64,000 nt of DNA. Source: JAMQKA01 sp043951865. Lineage in GTDB: Bacteria > Bacteroidota > Rhodothermia > Balneolales > Balneolaceae. The notes under the pieces were generated by a model. The model was not told the DNA's origin. It was given only the letters and a program-made list of their open reading frames with translations, and ran no database searches. A program made the translations under genes and the position numbers. This document shows, in pieces, positions 1-8,241 of this stretch; the stretch's first letter is position 1, and each line of letters opens with the position of its first letter. The DNA is taken from assembly GCF_043951865.1 (NCBI RefSeq), contig NZ_JBINJF010000001.1, forward strand, positions 248,001 through 312,000. The letters are read 5' to 3'.

Positions 1-141
1 CCCGGTAACAGCAAAGGAATCTACGTGCGCATCAACGACCGGTTCTCCGGAGAAGGGCTCAGGCTCTCGCACGCGGCCCTTCAGGCGCTGGAGCTTAACA
101 CATCAGGCAATGCTACTGTCAATATGTTTCAGGATCAATGA
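1..141 (+). CDS. C-terminal end of an RlpA-like double-psi beta-barrel protein (partial)
   Basis: The window opens inside this gene; only the last 46 codons are present, ending at TGA 139-141. The visible peptide carries VRINDR, then LRLSHAALQALEL and a final short strand. This matches the end of the double-psi beta-barrel of RlpA-like proteins, where V-R-x-N-D-R precedes the 'DLS..AA..LG' helix. RlpA proteins are envelope peptidoglycan-binding or lytic enzymes. The stop overlaps the next start by four bases (ATGA), so the two genes are probably cotranscribed. The assignment rests on a short fragment; the N-terminal part, including any signal peptide, lies outside the window. Confidence 0.5.
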   Translation, partial: PGNSKGIYVRINDRFSGEGLRLSHAALQALELNTSGNATVNMFQDQ

Positions 142-869
142 GCCACCATTTTTCGTCACTTAAAACCTATTTCAGGAATACCAACACCCTGCTCTACAGT
201 TACCTGATCAGCCTTCCGCTGCTATTGCTGTACGAGGTGCTCATTTTTATATCCCAGCCAGACTCCTCCCAGGTGGTTCGTATTTCGGTGGATGTGTGGA
301 TTAAATCGCTGTTCTCGAACTTTGGACAGGATGTACTTTCCATCACGCTCATATTCGTTGCGCTGCTGGGTATGTATATCCTGTACCGCGACCGCAGCAA
401 GCTGCGTACTCTCAACATCTCCTATTTCTTTTTAATGATCGCAGAGGCAACCGTCTATGCCTACCTGCTGGCCCTGCTGATCTCGCAAACTCTTGACGCG
501 CTTCTGCAAGTCGTACAGGTGCAGCCGATGGAATCACTTACCACGCTGCAGCAGCTTGCCCTTTCCCTTGGTGCAGGTCTGTATGAGGAGCTTTTTTTCC
601 GTGTTATCCTGGTTTCCGCCCTTATATTTGTCTTCAAATATCTTTTCAGTAAAAAGTGGATGGCGGTTACCTCCGCCGTACTGCTGGCAGCCGCTATTTT
701 CAGTGCAGTTCATTACATCGGGGTGCTCGGCGACCCGTTCACCTTTGGCTCCTTCCTGTTTCGCTTTCTCTTCGGCCTGGCACTGAACGGAATCTACGTA
801 TGGAGAGGGTTTGGCCTTGCCGCATGGACCCATGCCATTTACGACATCATGGTCGTGGCATTCATGTAG
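138..869 (+). CDS. CPBP family intramembrane metalloprotease
   Basis: A 243-residue protein with several hydrophobic segments (about residues 22-40, 65-82, 97-120, 155-172, 177-193 and 205-240). The CPBP/Abi signature is complete: E150-E151 with R155 (EExxxR) at the start of a helix, H192 in a later membrane segment, and H232 followed by an acidic residue in the last one. These residues form the membrane-embedded active site of CAAX-type prenyl-protein proteases and related bacterial enzymes; the bacterial substrates are mostly unknown. The start overlaps the stop of the RlpA-like gene by four bases, which supports translational coupling. No partner bacteriocin gene is visible. Confidence 0.85.
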   Translation: MSHHFSSLKTYFRNTNTLLYSYLISLPLLLLYEVLIFISQPDSSQVVRISVDVWIKSLFSNFGQDVLSITLIFVALLGMYILYRDRSKLRTLNISYFFLMIAEATVYAYLLALLISQTLDALLQVVQVQPMESLTTLQQLALSLGAGLYEELFFRVILVSALIFVFKYLFSKKWMAVTSAVLLAAAIFSAVHYIGVLGDPFTFGSFLFRFLFGLALNGIYVWRGFGLAAWTHAIYDIMVVAFM

Positions 870-1116
870 ACAGGCCATCGGCAACTTCATTCCCTCTTTA
901 CATCAGCGGATTATTTTCAGGGTTGTTAGAAAAGAATTACTGCTTATATCAATACAATCTATTTAAGTTTTAAACAGATTATTGATATACTCATAATTCA
1001 ACATTGAACGACACGTAGAATCAAATGATTTCAGGTACTTTCGATAATTAATCGATATATTTATATAGCTGGTTCGAAGAGATACATTTAATTTTCAACA
1101 AAGGTGCCAGTTCGGG
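870..1116. other. Upstream region of the ECF sigma gene
   Basis: About 250 bases of AT-rich sequence between the CPBP protease and the sigma factor. It presumably holds the sigma gene promoter. I see no clear -35/-10 pair, no TAnnTTTG element and no gene. The run tatatttatata near 1058-1068 could be part of a promoter, but that is not supported further. Confidence 0.4.
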
Positions 1117-1692
1117 ATGGCCGAATTAACCAAAGAAGAAGTACAAAAACAGGAAGATTTTGAGGAGGAAATTATTCCTCACCTGGATGCGCTGTACAAT
1201 TTTGCGCTCCGATTAACCTCGGATCCCAATGATGCTGAGGATCTCGTGCAGGATACGATTGTCAAGGCGTTCCGTTTTTTCAGCAGTTATGAGAAAGGGA
1301 CCAACGCCAAGGCCTGGTTGTTCCGCATCCTGAAAAACTCCTATATCAACAACTATCGCAAGCAGTCCAAACAACCCAACCAGGTTGATTACGACGAAGT
1401 TGCGACCTTCTACGAAACCATTCGCGCTGAACGTACCGACACCTCCGACCTTGAAGACCGGATGTTCCGCGAGCTGATCGATGACGACATCTCCAATGCC
1501 CTGGAAGAGCTTCCGGAAGATTTTCGGACTGTTGTACTCCTTTGTGACGTAGAAGGGTTTACCTACGAGGAGATTGCAAATATGCTTGATGTCCCGATCG
1601 GCACCATCCGTTCCCGCCTGCATCGCGGGCGAAACCTGCTGAAAGCAGAACTGATGGATTACGCACAAAAACGTGGCTACCAGCCTGACTAG
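1117..1692 (+). CDS. ECF-type sigma-70 family RNA polymerase sigma factor
   Basis: A 191-residue protein with the two-domain plan of extracytoplasmic-function sigma factors. Region 2 (about residues 20-95) contains the -10 binding segment DAEDLVQDTIVKAFRFF and AWLFRILKNSYIN. Region 4 (about 130-180) contains LPEDFRTVVLLCDVEGF and the helix-turn-helix YEEIANMLDVPIGTIRSRLHRGR, which reads the -35 element. An acidic linker joins them. No anti-sigma gene follows; downstream is a repeat and then a convergent kinase gene. In Porphyromonas an ECF factor (SigP) acts with PorX/PorY on T9SS genes, and both partners have relatives in this window, but nothing in the sequence proves that role here. Confidence 0.9.
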   Translation: MAELTKEEVQKQEDFEEEIIPHLDALYNFALRLTSDPNDAEDLVQDTIVKAFRFFSSYEKGTNAKAWLFRILKNSYINNYRKQSKQPNQVDYDEVATFYETIRAERTDTSDLEDRMFRELIDDDISNALEELPEDFRTVVLLCDVEGFTYEEIANMLDVPIGTIRSRLHRGRNLLKAELMDYAQKRGYQPD

Positions 1693-1728
1693 TACCAGTC
1701 ATCCATAACCAGTCGGGTTTACGGGACA

Positions 1729-1801
1729 CTGGAACGCAGATGAGGCCGGATACTGCGGATTAACCACAGAATAGTTTTTCAAACAACCCTTTCAAATGAT
1801 C
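1729..1801 (+). repeat. Interspersed repeat family 2, copy 1
   Basis: A 73-base segment sharing most of its bases with 17238-17310. Shared runs include AACGCAG, TGAGGC, CTGCGGATTAACCACA, TAGTT, TTCAAACA and CTTCA/CTTTCA. The copy sits between the 3' ends of the convergent sigma factor and histidine kinase genes. It has no open reading frame. Downstream (about 1810-1845) lie bases resembling a degenerate inverted copy of the left part (gtccgcatttcgtccatctg). Confidence 0.6.
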
Positions 1802-1909
1802 GATCGGTGGTGTCCGCATTTCGTCCATCTGCCAAAATCCACGGTTCGCCACTACACCAGCAGTAAACTTATCTGTGTCATTACTCAATAACTCGGTGGC
1901 CGGCGGGTA

Positions 1910-3211
1910 TCACTGCGTTTTTTGATCCTCTTCCAAATCCAGTTTTAATACAATCCGGATGGTTGTTCCCTTGCCCTCTTCTGATTCAAGCACAAACAGC
2001 TTGCCCTTGTGATAATTTTCAATAATCCGGTTGGTCAGGCTCAGCCCTAATCCCCAGCCCCGTTTTTTGGTGCTGTACCCCGGTTTGAATATCTGCTGGT
2101 GATATGATTTTTCAATACCCACGCCGGAGTCCTCGATATCTATCATCAGGTCGTTTTCAATACGCTTCGTTGTCACTTTCACATAGGCGGGTTCTCCGCT
2201 GATTTTTATGGCATCCATGGCATTTTTGAGCAGGTTTTCCACCGCCCATTGGAATAGTTCGGTATTAACCCTGGCTCGCAGGTTGTGGTCAAAATCGCGG
2301 CTCACCTCCACCTGCTTGCCCAGCTGGGGCAGCCGCTGCTCCATATAGTCGATCACCTGATCCAGCAAGGGACCGATACGCTGCGACTTCAACTCCGGCT
2401 CCGACCCGATTTTGTTAAACCGCTCAGCCACCCCCCGCAATCTGGAAATATCTTTCTCAAGCTCGTTGCATATCCGCTCCGTAAAATCGTCGCCCGCTTT
2501 CTCATCCCTGAGCAGTTCCACCCAGCCGTACAGGCTTGAAAGCGGCGTGCCCAGCTGATGGGCAGCCTCTTTTGTCATCCCCACCCATAAATTAGACTGC
2601 TCTGCCCGTGTAATCGTTCGGTAGCTCACGTAGGCGATTCCAAGCAGGAGGGCCAACAGGGTAAACTGGATATATGGAAAGTAGCGCAGCATCTGCACGG
2701 TGGGACTTTCCCCGTAGTACACATACTGCGTTTGCGAATAGGTGTTGTCTCCCACTTTTACCTCAATAGGATCGTTCATCGCCTTAAACCGGTCAATGAG
2801 ATCCTCGTTCAGGTTAGATTCGTCCACATTGCGATTAAAAATAATTTCACCCCGTTCATCCACAATAATCGAAGGAATTTTAAACCGATCTTTAATAATC
2901 AGCTCCGAAGCGACGAAATTTTGGGATGTTCGGTCAGCCTCGGCCTCCTCAACCAGCGCAATGATACTGTCGGGAACAGCCGCGTATCGCTGGAGCTCAT
3001 TCATGACAGTCAACAAATTTTGGCTGATCTCGCTGTGCACCGGTCGGCCGGTATACTCAATAGCACGCGCCCAGAGCTCAACACTCAGCCGCTCCTGCTG
3101 CAATACCCGGTTAACCAGGTATTGGTTATAGGCAAAAGATCCAAGGCCAAGACAGATAAGCAGCCCGATCAAAACGATGTTGATTCTATTTGACGTGAGA
3201 AATTGCTTCAT
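1910..3211 (-). CDS. Membrane sensor histidine kinase, PorY-like
   Basis: A 433-residue kinase. Transmembrane segments near residues 12-30 and 178-198 enclose a periplasmic sensor of about 145 residues. The HisKA motif around H218 reads KEAAHQLGTPLSSLYGW. The ATPase domain has the N box (NLLKNAMDA, about 326-334), G1 (DSGVGI, 361-366) and G2 (GWGLGL, 385-390). There is no HAMP domain and no attached receiver. The 'AHQLGTP' dimerisation motif with two membrane segments is, to my recollection, typical of the Bacteroidota kinases that include PorY, the partner of PorX. A porX gene lies 11.6 kb away; the pairing is inferred. The gene stands alone on this strand. Confidence 0.85.
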   Translation of the reverse strand: MKQFLTSNRINIVLIGLLICLGLGSFAYNQYLVNRVLQQERLSVELWARAIEYTGRPVHSEISQNLLTVMNELQRYAAVPDSIIALVEEAEADRTSQNFVASELIIKDRFKIPSIIVDERGEIIFNRNVDESNLNEDLIDRFKAMNDPIEVKVGDNTYSQTQYVYYGESPTVQMLRYFPYIQFTLLALLLGIAYVSYRTITRAEQSNLWVGMTKEAAHQLGTPLSSLYGWVELLRDEKAGDDFTERICNELEKDISRLRGVAERFNKIGSEPELKSQRIGPLLDQVIDYMEQRLPQLGKQVEVSRDFDHNLRARVNTELFQWAVENLLKNAMDAIKISGEPAYVKVTTKRIENDLMIDIEDSGVGIEKSYHQQIFKPGYSTKKRGWGLGLSLTNRIIENYHKGKLFVLESEEGKGTTIRIVLKLDLEEDQKTQ

Positions 3212-3311
3212 CCTGGGATTTCAACTATTAGCGGTACTGCCCTGAAGATCGGAATTATTCCATAACATGCAATATAAAAGCGCCGGACCGGTAATTCATG
3301 GGCTTGACAAT

Positions 3312-3342
3312 AAAAAAGGCACCACCCGATACGGATGATGCC
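3312..3342 (-). terminator. Rho-independent terminator of the tig-clpP-clpX operon
   Basis: On the minus strand a 10-bp stem (ggcatcatcc / gggtggtgcc, with G-U pairs) closes a 5-base loop and is followed by TTTTTT. It lies about 30 bases past the clpX stop codon, where the leftward operon should end. Confidence 0.8.
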
Positions 3343-3370
3343 TGAATTACAATACATAATCAACGGCCTG

Positions 3371-4624
3371 TCATGCAGATGCTTTGCGCTTTTCGTAAAC
3401 AGGCGGAGCATTGTTTTGGATCGTCTCGCGCGTGACCACGCAACGCTCCACATTTTTCATGGACGGCAGCGTAAACATGATATCGAGCATCGACTCCTCC
3501 ATGATTGACCGAAGCCCTCTTGCCCCCGTCTTGCGGCGGAGTGCTTTCTTGACAATCTCTTCCAGCGCCTCCTCCTCAAAGATAAGTTCAACCCCTTCAA
3601 AGTTGAACAATTTTTTGTACTGTTTGACCAGGGCGTTTTTGGGACGCTGCAAAATTTCGATCATCGCATCCTTCGAAAGCTGGTGCAATCCCGCAATTAC
3701 CGGCAGTCGTCCGATAAGCTCGGGGATGAGGCCATAGTTCTGGAGATCCTCCGGTTCCACGTGGGTAAAAATATCGGGATCCTCCTTGTCATACTTGATC
3801 TGCTCTTCCGAATGGAAGCCCATGGAGCTGACCGACAGCCGGCGGGCAATAATTTCTTCGAGTCCGCTGAACGCCCCGCCGCAAATAAACAGGATATTGG
3901 AGGTATCAATCTGGATAAAACTCTGCTCCGGGTGCTTGCGCCCGCCTTTGGGCGGTACATTCGCCACCGTTCCCTCCAGGATTTTCAACAGGGCCTGCTG
4001 TACGCCTTCCCCGGATACATCCCGCGTGATGGAAGGATTATCGCTTTTCCGGGCCACTTTGTCCACCTCGTCGATATAGACAATTCCGCGCCGCGCACGC
4101 TCCACATCATAATCAGCCGACTGCAGCAGGCTGGAAAGGATGCTCTCCACATCTTCGCCCACATATCCCGCTTCGGTGAGCACGGTGGCATCGGCGATGG
4201 TAAACGGTACGTCAATGACATTGGCCAGTGTGCGTGCCAGCAGCGTCTTTCCGCAACCGGTGGGTCCCAGCAGCATGATATTGCTCTTTTCCACAAGAGT
4301 ATCGTCTATATCTCCCGAGAGCTCCCCCCCGATGCGCTTATAGTGATTATAGACAGCCACCGACAGAGTTTTCTTGGCCTGTTCCTGCCCGATTACATAG
4401 TCGTCGAGCCGTGCCTTGATCTCGGCCGGTTTCAGGATCGGCTTGAAGTTATGCTCCCGTTTTTTTGACATGGAAGCAAGATCACTTTTGACGATGCCCG
4501 AGGCATCAGCCACACAGCGATCGCAGATATACACGTCATTCGGACCGGCCACCATGCTGTTTACCTCGTGGCTGGAGCGGTCACAAAAGGAGCAATGTAT
4601 GGTCTTGTTTTTCTTATCACTCAT
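3371..4624 (-). CDS. clpX: ClpX, ATP-dependent Clp protease ATP-binding subunit
   Basis: A 417-residue AAA+ unfoldase that feeds substrates to ClpP. The N-terminal zinc domain has its four cysteines (CSFC near residue 11 and CDRC near 34). The AAA+ module follows with Walker A GPTGCGKT, Walker B IVYIDEVDK, and the GLIPELIGR segment (about 298-306) with the sensor arginine of this family. The C-terminal small domain ends normally, and length is typical (about 410-430). The gene begins 15 bases after clpP ends. The order tig-clpP-clpX is the classic arrangement, so expression is probably joint, ending at the hairpin near 3312-3342. Confidence 0.98.
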   Translation of the reverse strand: MSDKKNKTIHCSFCDRSSHEVNSMVAGPNDVYICDRCVADASGIVKSDLASMSKKREHNFKPILKPAEIKARLDDYVIGQEQAKKTLSVAVYNHYKRIGGELSGDIDDTLVEKSNIMLLGPTGCGKTLLARTLANVIDVPFTIADATVLTEAGYVGEDVESILSSLLQSADYDVERARRGIVYIDEVDKVARKSDNPSITRDVSGEGVQQALLKILEGTVANVPPKGGRKHPEQSFIQIDTSNILFICGGAFSGLEEIIARRLSVSSMGFHSEEQIKYDKEDPDIFTHVEPEDLQNYGLIPELIGRLPVIAGLHQLSKDAMIEILQRPKNALVKQYKKLFNFEGVELIFEEEALEEIVKKALRRKTGARGLRSIMEESMLDIMFTLPSMKNVERCVVTRETIQNNAPPVYEKRKASA

Positions 4625-4639
4625 AATATTGCGGTGATC

Positions 4640-5302
4640 TTACGAAGAGGATTCCTTCTTCTTCTCGTTCTTCATTACGTTATCTATCAGCCCGTAATCT
4701 ACGGCTTCCTGGGCACTCATCCACTTGTTGCGGTCGGTATCCTCCATTACTTCTTCCGGATCCCTGCCGCTGTGGTCGGCCAGAATTTCACTGATAAGCT
4801 TTTTGATACGGATAATCTCCTGGGCCTCGATTTCGATGTCGCTGGCCTGCCCCTGCACCCCGCCGAGTGGCTGGTGGATCATAACCCGGGCGTTTGGCAG
4901 GATGTTGCGCTTGCCTTTTTGACCGGCAGCAAGCAACACCGCACCCATCGATGCCGCCATACCCACGCAGGTAGTGGCCACATCACAACTTACATACTGC
5001 ATGGTATCGTAAATGGCGAAACCGGATGATACAACACCGCCCGGACTGTTAATATACAAATTAATATCCTTTTCGGGATCTTCGGCCTGCAGATACAGCA
5101 TCTGGGCTACAATGGAGCTGGCTACGGCGTCGTTGACCGGGGTTCCCAGAATAATAATCCGGTCTTTGAGCAGACGGGAGTAGATATCATAAGCCCGCTC
5201 TCCCCGGTTGGTCGTTTCTACGACCATCGGGACTAAATTGTTGTTTTGAATTCGTTGCGTATCGCCCATTTCGGGTAACTCAAAAAGTGGTTGTTTGTTC
5301 AT
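4640..5302 (-). CDS. clpP: ClpP, ATP-dependent Clp protease proteolytic subunit
   Basis: A 220-residue serine peptidase subunit that assembles into the two-ring chamber served by ClpX. The nucleophile serine lies in GMAASMGAVLL and the catalytic histidine in MIHQPLGG. The catalytic aspartate is expected in the following helical region, as in other ClpP proteins. The head-domain glycine-rich loop NSPGGVVSSGFAIYD is intact. The N-terminus is about 15-25 residues longer than the mature enzyme, consistent with a processed propeptide. The gene begins three bases after the tig stop. Confidence 0.98.
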   Translation of the reverse strand: MNKQPLFELPEMGDTQRIQNNNLVPMVVETTNRGERAYDIYSRLLKDRIIILGTPVNDAVASSIVAQMLYLQAEDPEKDINLYINSPGGVVSSGFAIYDTMQYVSCDVATTCVGMAASMGAVLLAAGQKGKRNILPNARVMIHQPLGGVQGQASDIEIEAQEIIRIKKLISEILADHSGRDPEEVMEDTDRNKWMSAQEAVDYGLIDNVMKNEKKKESSS

Positions 5303-5305
5303 AGC

Positions 5306-6652
5306 TTAACTAACAATATTGGAAGAGTTTTCCTGTTCTGCTTCATCTTCGGCCTGTTCGGCAGCCTTCATCTTTTCATCGTATGCTTCCTGATACTCCT
5401 CTTTGGAGATCTCTTCAACCTCGATTTCTTCACTGAGTCTGTCAAAAACCTTGTTTTCCCTGATACTATTCCGGAGATTTTCGAGCTGTTGCGGATTCTG
5501 AGCAAACATGTTCCTCATCTGGTCGACAGAGATACCGTACTGGGCCGCCTGTGCAGAGAGATGCTCATCTATATCATCGGGTTTTATCTCAATATCATCA
5601 AATTTTTCTTGCAGCTTTTCATTGATAAAAAACCACTTGGCATCCCGCTCGGCACGGTCTCCCAGCCCCTCCTTGTACTCCTCGGGGTCAAAGTCGGGCG
5701 GCAGCTGTCCCTGGTTTTGCTGTTTTACGCGTTCCACATATTGATTCTTAAACTGCTCGATAAACACTTCGGGTACTTGAAATTCGTGCGCTTCCACCAT
5801 TGCATCCACCAAGTCGCGCTTGAACAGATCATCGGCGCTTTGATCATAATAATCCTGAATCTGGCTTTTAATCAGGCTCTTGTACTCATCCACGTTCTTG
5901 GCCTCTTCGTTGGTCTGCTGCTTGGCAAACTCGTCGGTGAGGCGGGCCTTGTTCGGCTTTTCGATCTCCAGAATTTTCAATATGAAATGATGCGAATGGT
6001 CGCCATGTCCTATTTCGACATCCACTTCGTCGCCAACCGTATGTCCCAGCAGGTCTTCCCTGAACTGCTCCGATTCCTCCTGGTTCAGGTCAATGACTTC
6101 GTTGGCCTTATTCTCCTCGTCCGGGTTTCCATCTTCATCAACAGGAATAGCCTCCACAGACACACGGCAGGTTTCGGTAACCTCTTCGCCCTCGTCGAGC
6201 GGTTCCCAGTCGCCCTGCTGCTGAAGCTGGTGCTCTACCTCTTCCCGGACTTCCTCATCCGTTACATCATGGACCATCTTGTCGACCTTGATCTTACTTA
6301 AGTCGGCAAGTTCAAATTCAGGTCGCGCACCAATTTTAAACACCGCTTCCAGCTCATCATTTTCCCAGCTCATCTCTACCATCTGGCTTTCGCCGACAGG
6401 CTCGTATTCGGGCACAACTTCATTCTCAAAAATTTCCTGTACATATTTGCCGATCTCCTCCTCCTCAATTTCATCGCCAAAGCGCTTTTTAATGAGCTGG
6501 ATCGGCACTTTGCCGGGGCGGAAGCCGGGCATGTTAATCTGGCCCTGGTACTTCTTGTAGGCTTCATTAAATTTGGGGGCCAGGTCTTCTCGTGTGGCAG
6601 AAATTTTCACCTGCTTGTCAACGGAAGTTATATCTTCTACTGAAATATCCAC
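5306..6652 (-). CDS. tig: Trigger factor, ribosome-associated chaperone
   Basis: A 448-residue protein in the first position of the tig-clpP-clpX block. Residues 1-110 form the ribosome-binding domain with the conserved docking loop GFRPGKVP. The middle (about 160-245) is the FKBP-type prolyl isomerase domain, here carrying acidic insertions such as VDEDGNPDEENK and ending VEIGHGDHSHHFILKILEIEKP. The C-terminal part is the helical chaperone arm. The acidic tail (EQAEDEAEQENSSN) is longer than in many homologues. The role is to shield nascent chains at the ribosome exit. tRNA-Leu lies directly upstream on the same strand. Confidence 0.95.
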   Translation of the reverse strand: MDISVEDITSVDKQVKISATREDLAPKFNEAYKKYQGQINMPGFRPGKVPIQLIKKRFGDEIEEEEIGKYVQEIFENEVVPEYEPVGESQMVEMSWENDELEAVFKIGARPEFELADLSKIKVDKMVHDVTDEEVREEVEHQLQQQGDWEPLDEGEEVTETCRVSVEAIPVDEDGNPDEENKANEVIDLNQEESEQFREDLLGHTVGDEVDVEIGHGDHSHHFILKILEIEKPNKARLTDEFAKQQTNEEAKNVDEYKSLIKSQIQDYYDQSADDLFKRDLVDAMVEAHEFQVPEVFIEQFKNQYVERVKQQNQGQLPPDFDPEEYKEGLGDRAERDAKWFFINEKLQEKFDDIEIKPDDIDEHLSAQAAQYGISVDQMRNMFAQNPQQLENLRNSIRENKVFDRLSEEIEVEEISKEEYQEAYDEKMKAAEQAEDEAEQENSSNIVS

Positions 6653-6717
6653 TTAAATTTACTCCTCGTATTTTCTACTTACTTAATTTTTGTTGATGCA
6701 TTCACGGCAGACGAGAG

Positions 6718-6800
6718 TACGAGAGGGGGGACTCGAACCCCCACGCCAAAAAGGCACTAGATCCTAAATCTAGCGCGTCTACCAATTCCGCCACTCTCGC
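6718..6800 (-). tRNA. tRNA-Leu (anticodon UAG)
   Basis: On the minus strand the 83-base gene begins GCGAGAG and ends CTCTCGT plus discriminator A. This gives a 7-bp acceptor stem with one G-U pair. The D arm, the anticodon stem CTAGA/TCTAG with loop TTTAGGA (anticodon TAG at 6764-6766), a leucine-type long variable arm, and the T arm GGGGG-TTCGAGT-CCCCC are all present. CCA is not encoded. It lies 65 bases upstream of tig and may share its transcript. Confidence 0.95.
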
Positions 6801-6991
6801 ATGTTTAAAAACAGAAAACAGCTTAAACATTCTGCGGTAGTCTAAAAGCCACAAAAACTACGACTTTTTCGATCTCATTTCAACACATACTTTATTTATA
6901 TCATTCGGATTTACCAATAAAGGCGATGAGACATTACAATCTATTTTGTAATTTCCCGTGAATCGAATCGCCTCAATTCAAATAACCCGGT

Positions 6992-7357
6992 ATGTTTTAC
7001 AACCTGCGCCTGGTGTACATTACCACCAAAGACCGAGATGAAGCCCGAACCATTGGCCGGGCCCTTGTCGAAGAGAAACTGGCAGCCTGCGTAAATATTA
7101 TAGACGGCATGGAATCCATTTACCGGTGGGAGGGCAATATCGAGGAGGCAAAAGAAGCGATCCTGATAGCCAAGACCCCTTACCACAATGTTAAACCCCT
7201 CACCAAAAGGGTTAAACAACTGCACAGCTACGAGTGTCCCTGCGTGGTATCTCTGACTCTCACCGAGCAGGAGGGCAATGACGAGTACCTCCGGTGGCTT
7301 ATCAAGGAAACCCAGGACCAGTCGATCAGTTACGATATCGAGGAGGAAGAGACCTGA
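6992..7357 (+). CDS. cutA: CutA family divalent-cation tolerance protein
   Basis: A 121-residue PII-like trimeric protein. The family signatures are visible: the first strand LVYITTKDRDEARTIGRALVEEKLAACVNI, the central Y-R-W-E-G, the EAILIAKT strand, and VSLTLTEGNDEYLRWL at the end. CutA has been linked to copper tolerance in E. coli, although its biochemical role is unsettled. It stands alone, divergent from tRNA-Leu/tig and convergent with cysH. The acidic last residues (EEEET) are a small lineage-specific tail. Confidence 0.92.
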   Translation: MFYNLRLVYITTKDRDEARTIGRALVEEKLAACVNIIDGMESIYRWEGNIEEAKEAILIAKTPYHNVKPLTKRVKQLHSYECPCVVSLTLTEQEGNDEYLRWLIKETQDQSISYDIEEEET

Positions 7358-7447
7358 AACATCCGGATGAGGGACGGTATAGATAAATACCTCGATGGAT
7401 AAACCCGGAAAAGCGTTAACTCGTTGGTGGCTGCACATTACAAGGTA

Positions 7448-8101
7448 TTACCGGTGCAGCCCGCACTCTGTCTTTTCCATGTCAGACCAGCGTCCGTCTC
7501 TGCCCTCGGCGGGAACCGTGCAGTGCGTGCATCCGACCGAAGAGTAGCCCTGCTGCTGCAGCGGATTCCGCGGCAGCCCGTACATCTCCATATATTCATC
7601 AACCATGCTCTTGTTCCAGTCTACAAGCGGGTAGCAGCGCAGCATCTCGGTCTTTTCGATGACGATATCAAGGTTGCTGCGGTACCGGTTCTGGTACCCG
7701 ATAAGACCCGACATCCAGATTGAAAACTGTTGCTTCAGGTCCTGCAGCGGCTCGAGCTTGTTTATCCTGCAGCACTCGTCCGGATCACTTGCCCAAAGCT
7801 GCTTTTCCCTTGTCAACTGATGCTTGGAGGAGTCCGGATGGAGGTCCACCACATTCAGGTCGAGCAGCTGGGTAAGCCGCTCTTTATACTCCAGCGTTTC
7901 CTGGAAGTGGTACCCGGTATCAATAAAGTAGATAGGGTATCCCGGTTTTACGCGGCTTAAAATATGCAGCAATACCGCTGACGTCGTTCCAAAAGAGGAG
8001 GTTACCAGCACTTTTTTAAATGTGTTAAACACCTGGGCAACCCGCGCATCCACAAGTTTGGGTGACAATGTGCGGTTGATCTTCGCTTTATCTACAACCA
8101 A
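7448..8101 (-). CDS. cysH: Assimilatory APS/PAPS reductase (CysH family)
   Basis: A 217-residue enzyme of sulfate assimilation that reduces adenylyl sulfate to sulfite with thioredoxin. The PP-loop region is SSFGTTSAVLLHIL (about 35-48). The iron-sulfur cysteines are all present: C110-C111 and C191-x-x-C194, the 4Fe-4S set of APS-type reductases. The catalytic C213 lies in the terminal ECGLH motif. The cluster cysteines favour APS rather than PAPS as substrate. The start is uncertain: the frame is open to a stop at 8147-8149 and contains no early ATG, so the TTG at 8101 is taken. No other sulfur genes adjoin. Confidence 0.9.
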   Translation of the reverse strand: MVVDKAKINRTLSPKLVDARVAQVFNTFKKVLVTSSFGTTSAVLLHILSRVKPGYPIYFIDTGYHFQETLEYKERLTQLLDLNVVDLHPDSSKHQLTREKQLWASDPDECCRINKLEPLQDLKQQFSIWMSGLIGYQNRYRSNLDIVIEKTEMLRCYPLVDWNKSMVDEYMEMYGLPRNPLQQQGYSSVGCTHCTVPAEGRDGRWSDMEKTECGLHR

Positions 8102-8241
8102 TTGTATAACCGTTGGAATTGAGAATTTAGGCCTTTGACTTCTGATTTAAATAATTTTCAACAAAATTTCCAAACTCAACTTACATGATCCCTAACTTAA
8201 CCCAAAATCATTTATGAAACTTCATAAACCAAGATAGCCTG

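Noticed and set aside
138..869. CPBP protease as a bacteriocin-immunity or phage-abortive system
   Set aside because: No bacteriocin, toxin or regulator gene adjoins. The RlpA-like neighbour points to ordinary envelope function.
3683..4468. Plus-strand frame of 261 codons opposite clpX
   Set aside because: Shadow of clpX; composition is unlike any protein family, and ClpX motifs occupy the other strand.
5291..6301. Plus-strand frame of 336 codons opposite tig
   Set aside because: It is the mirror of the trigger factor gene, Leu/Phe-rich with no domain. The minus-strand frame carries the full Tig architecture.
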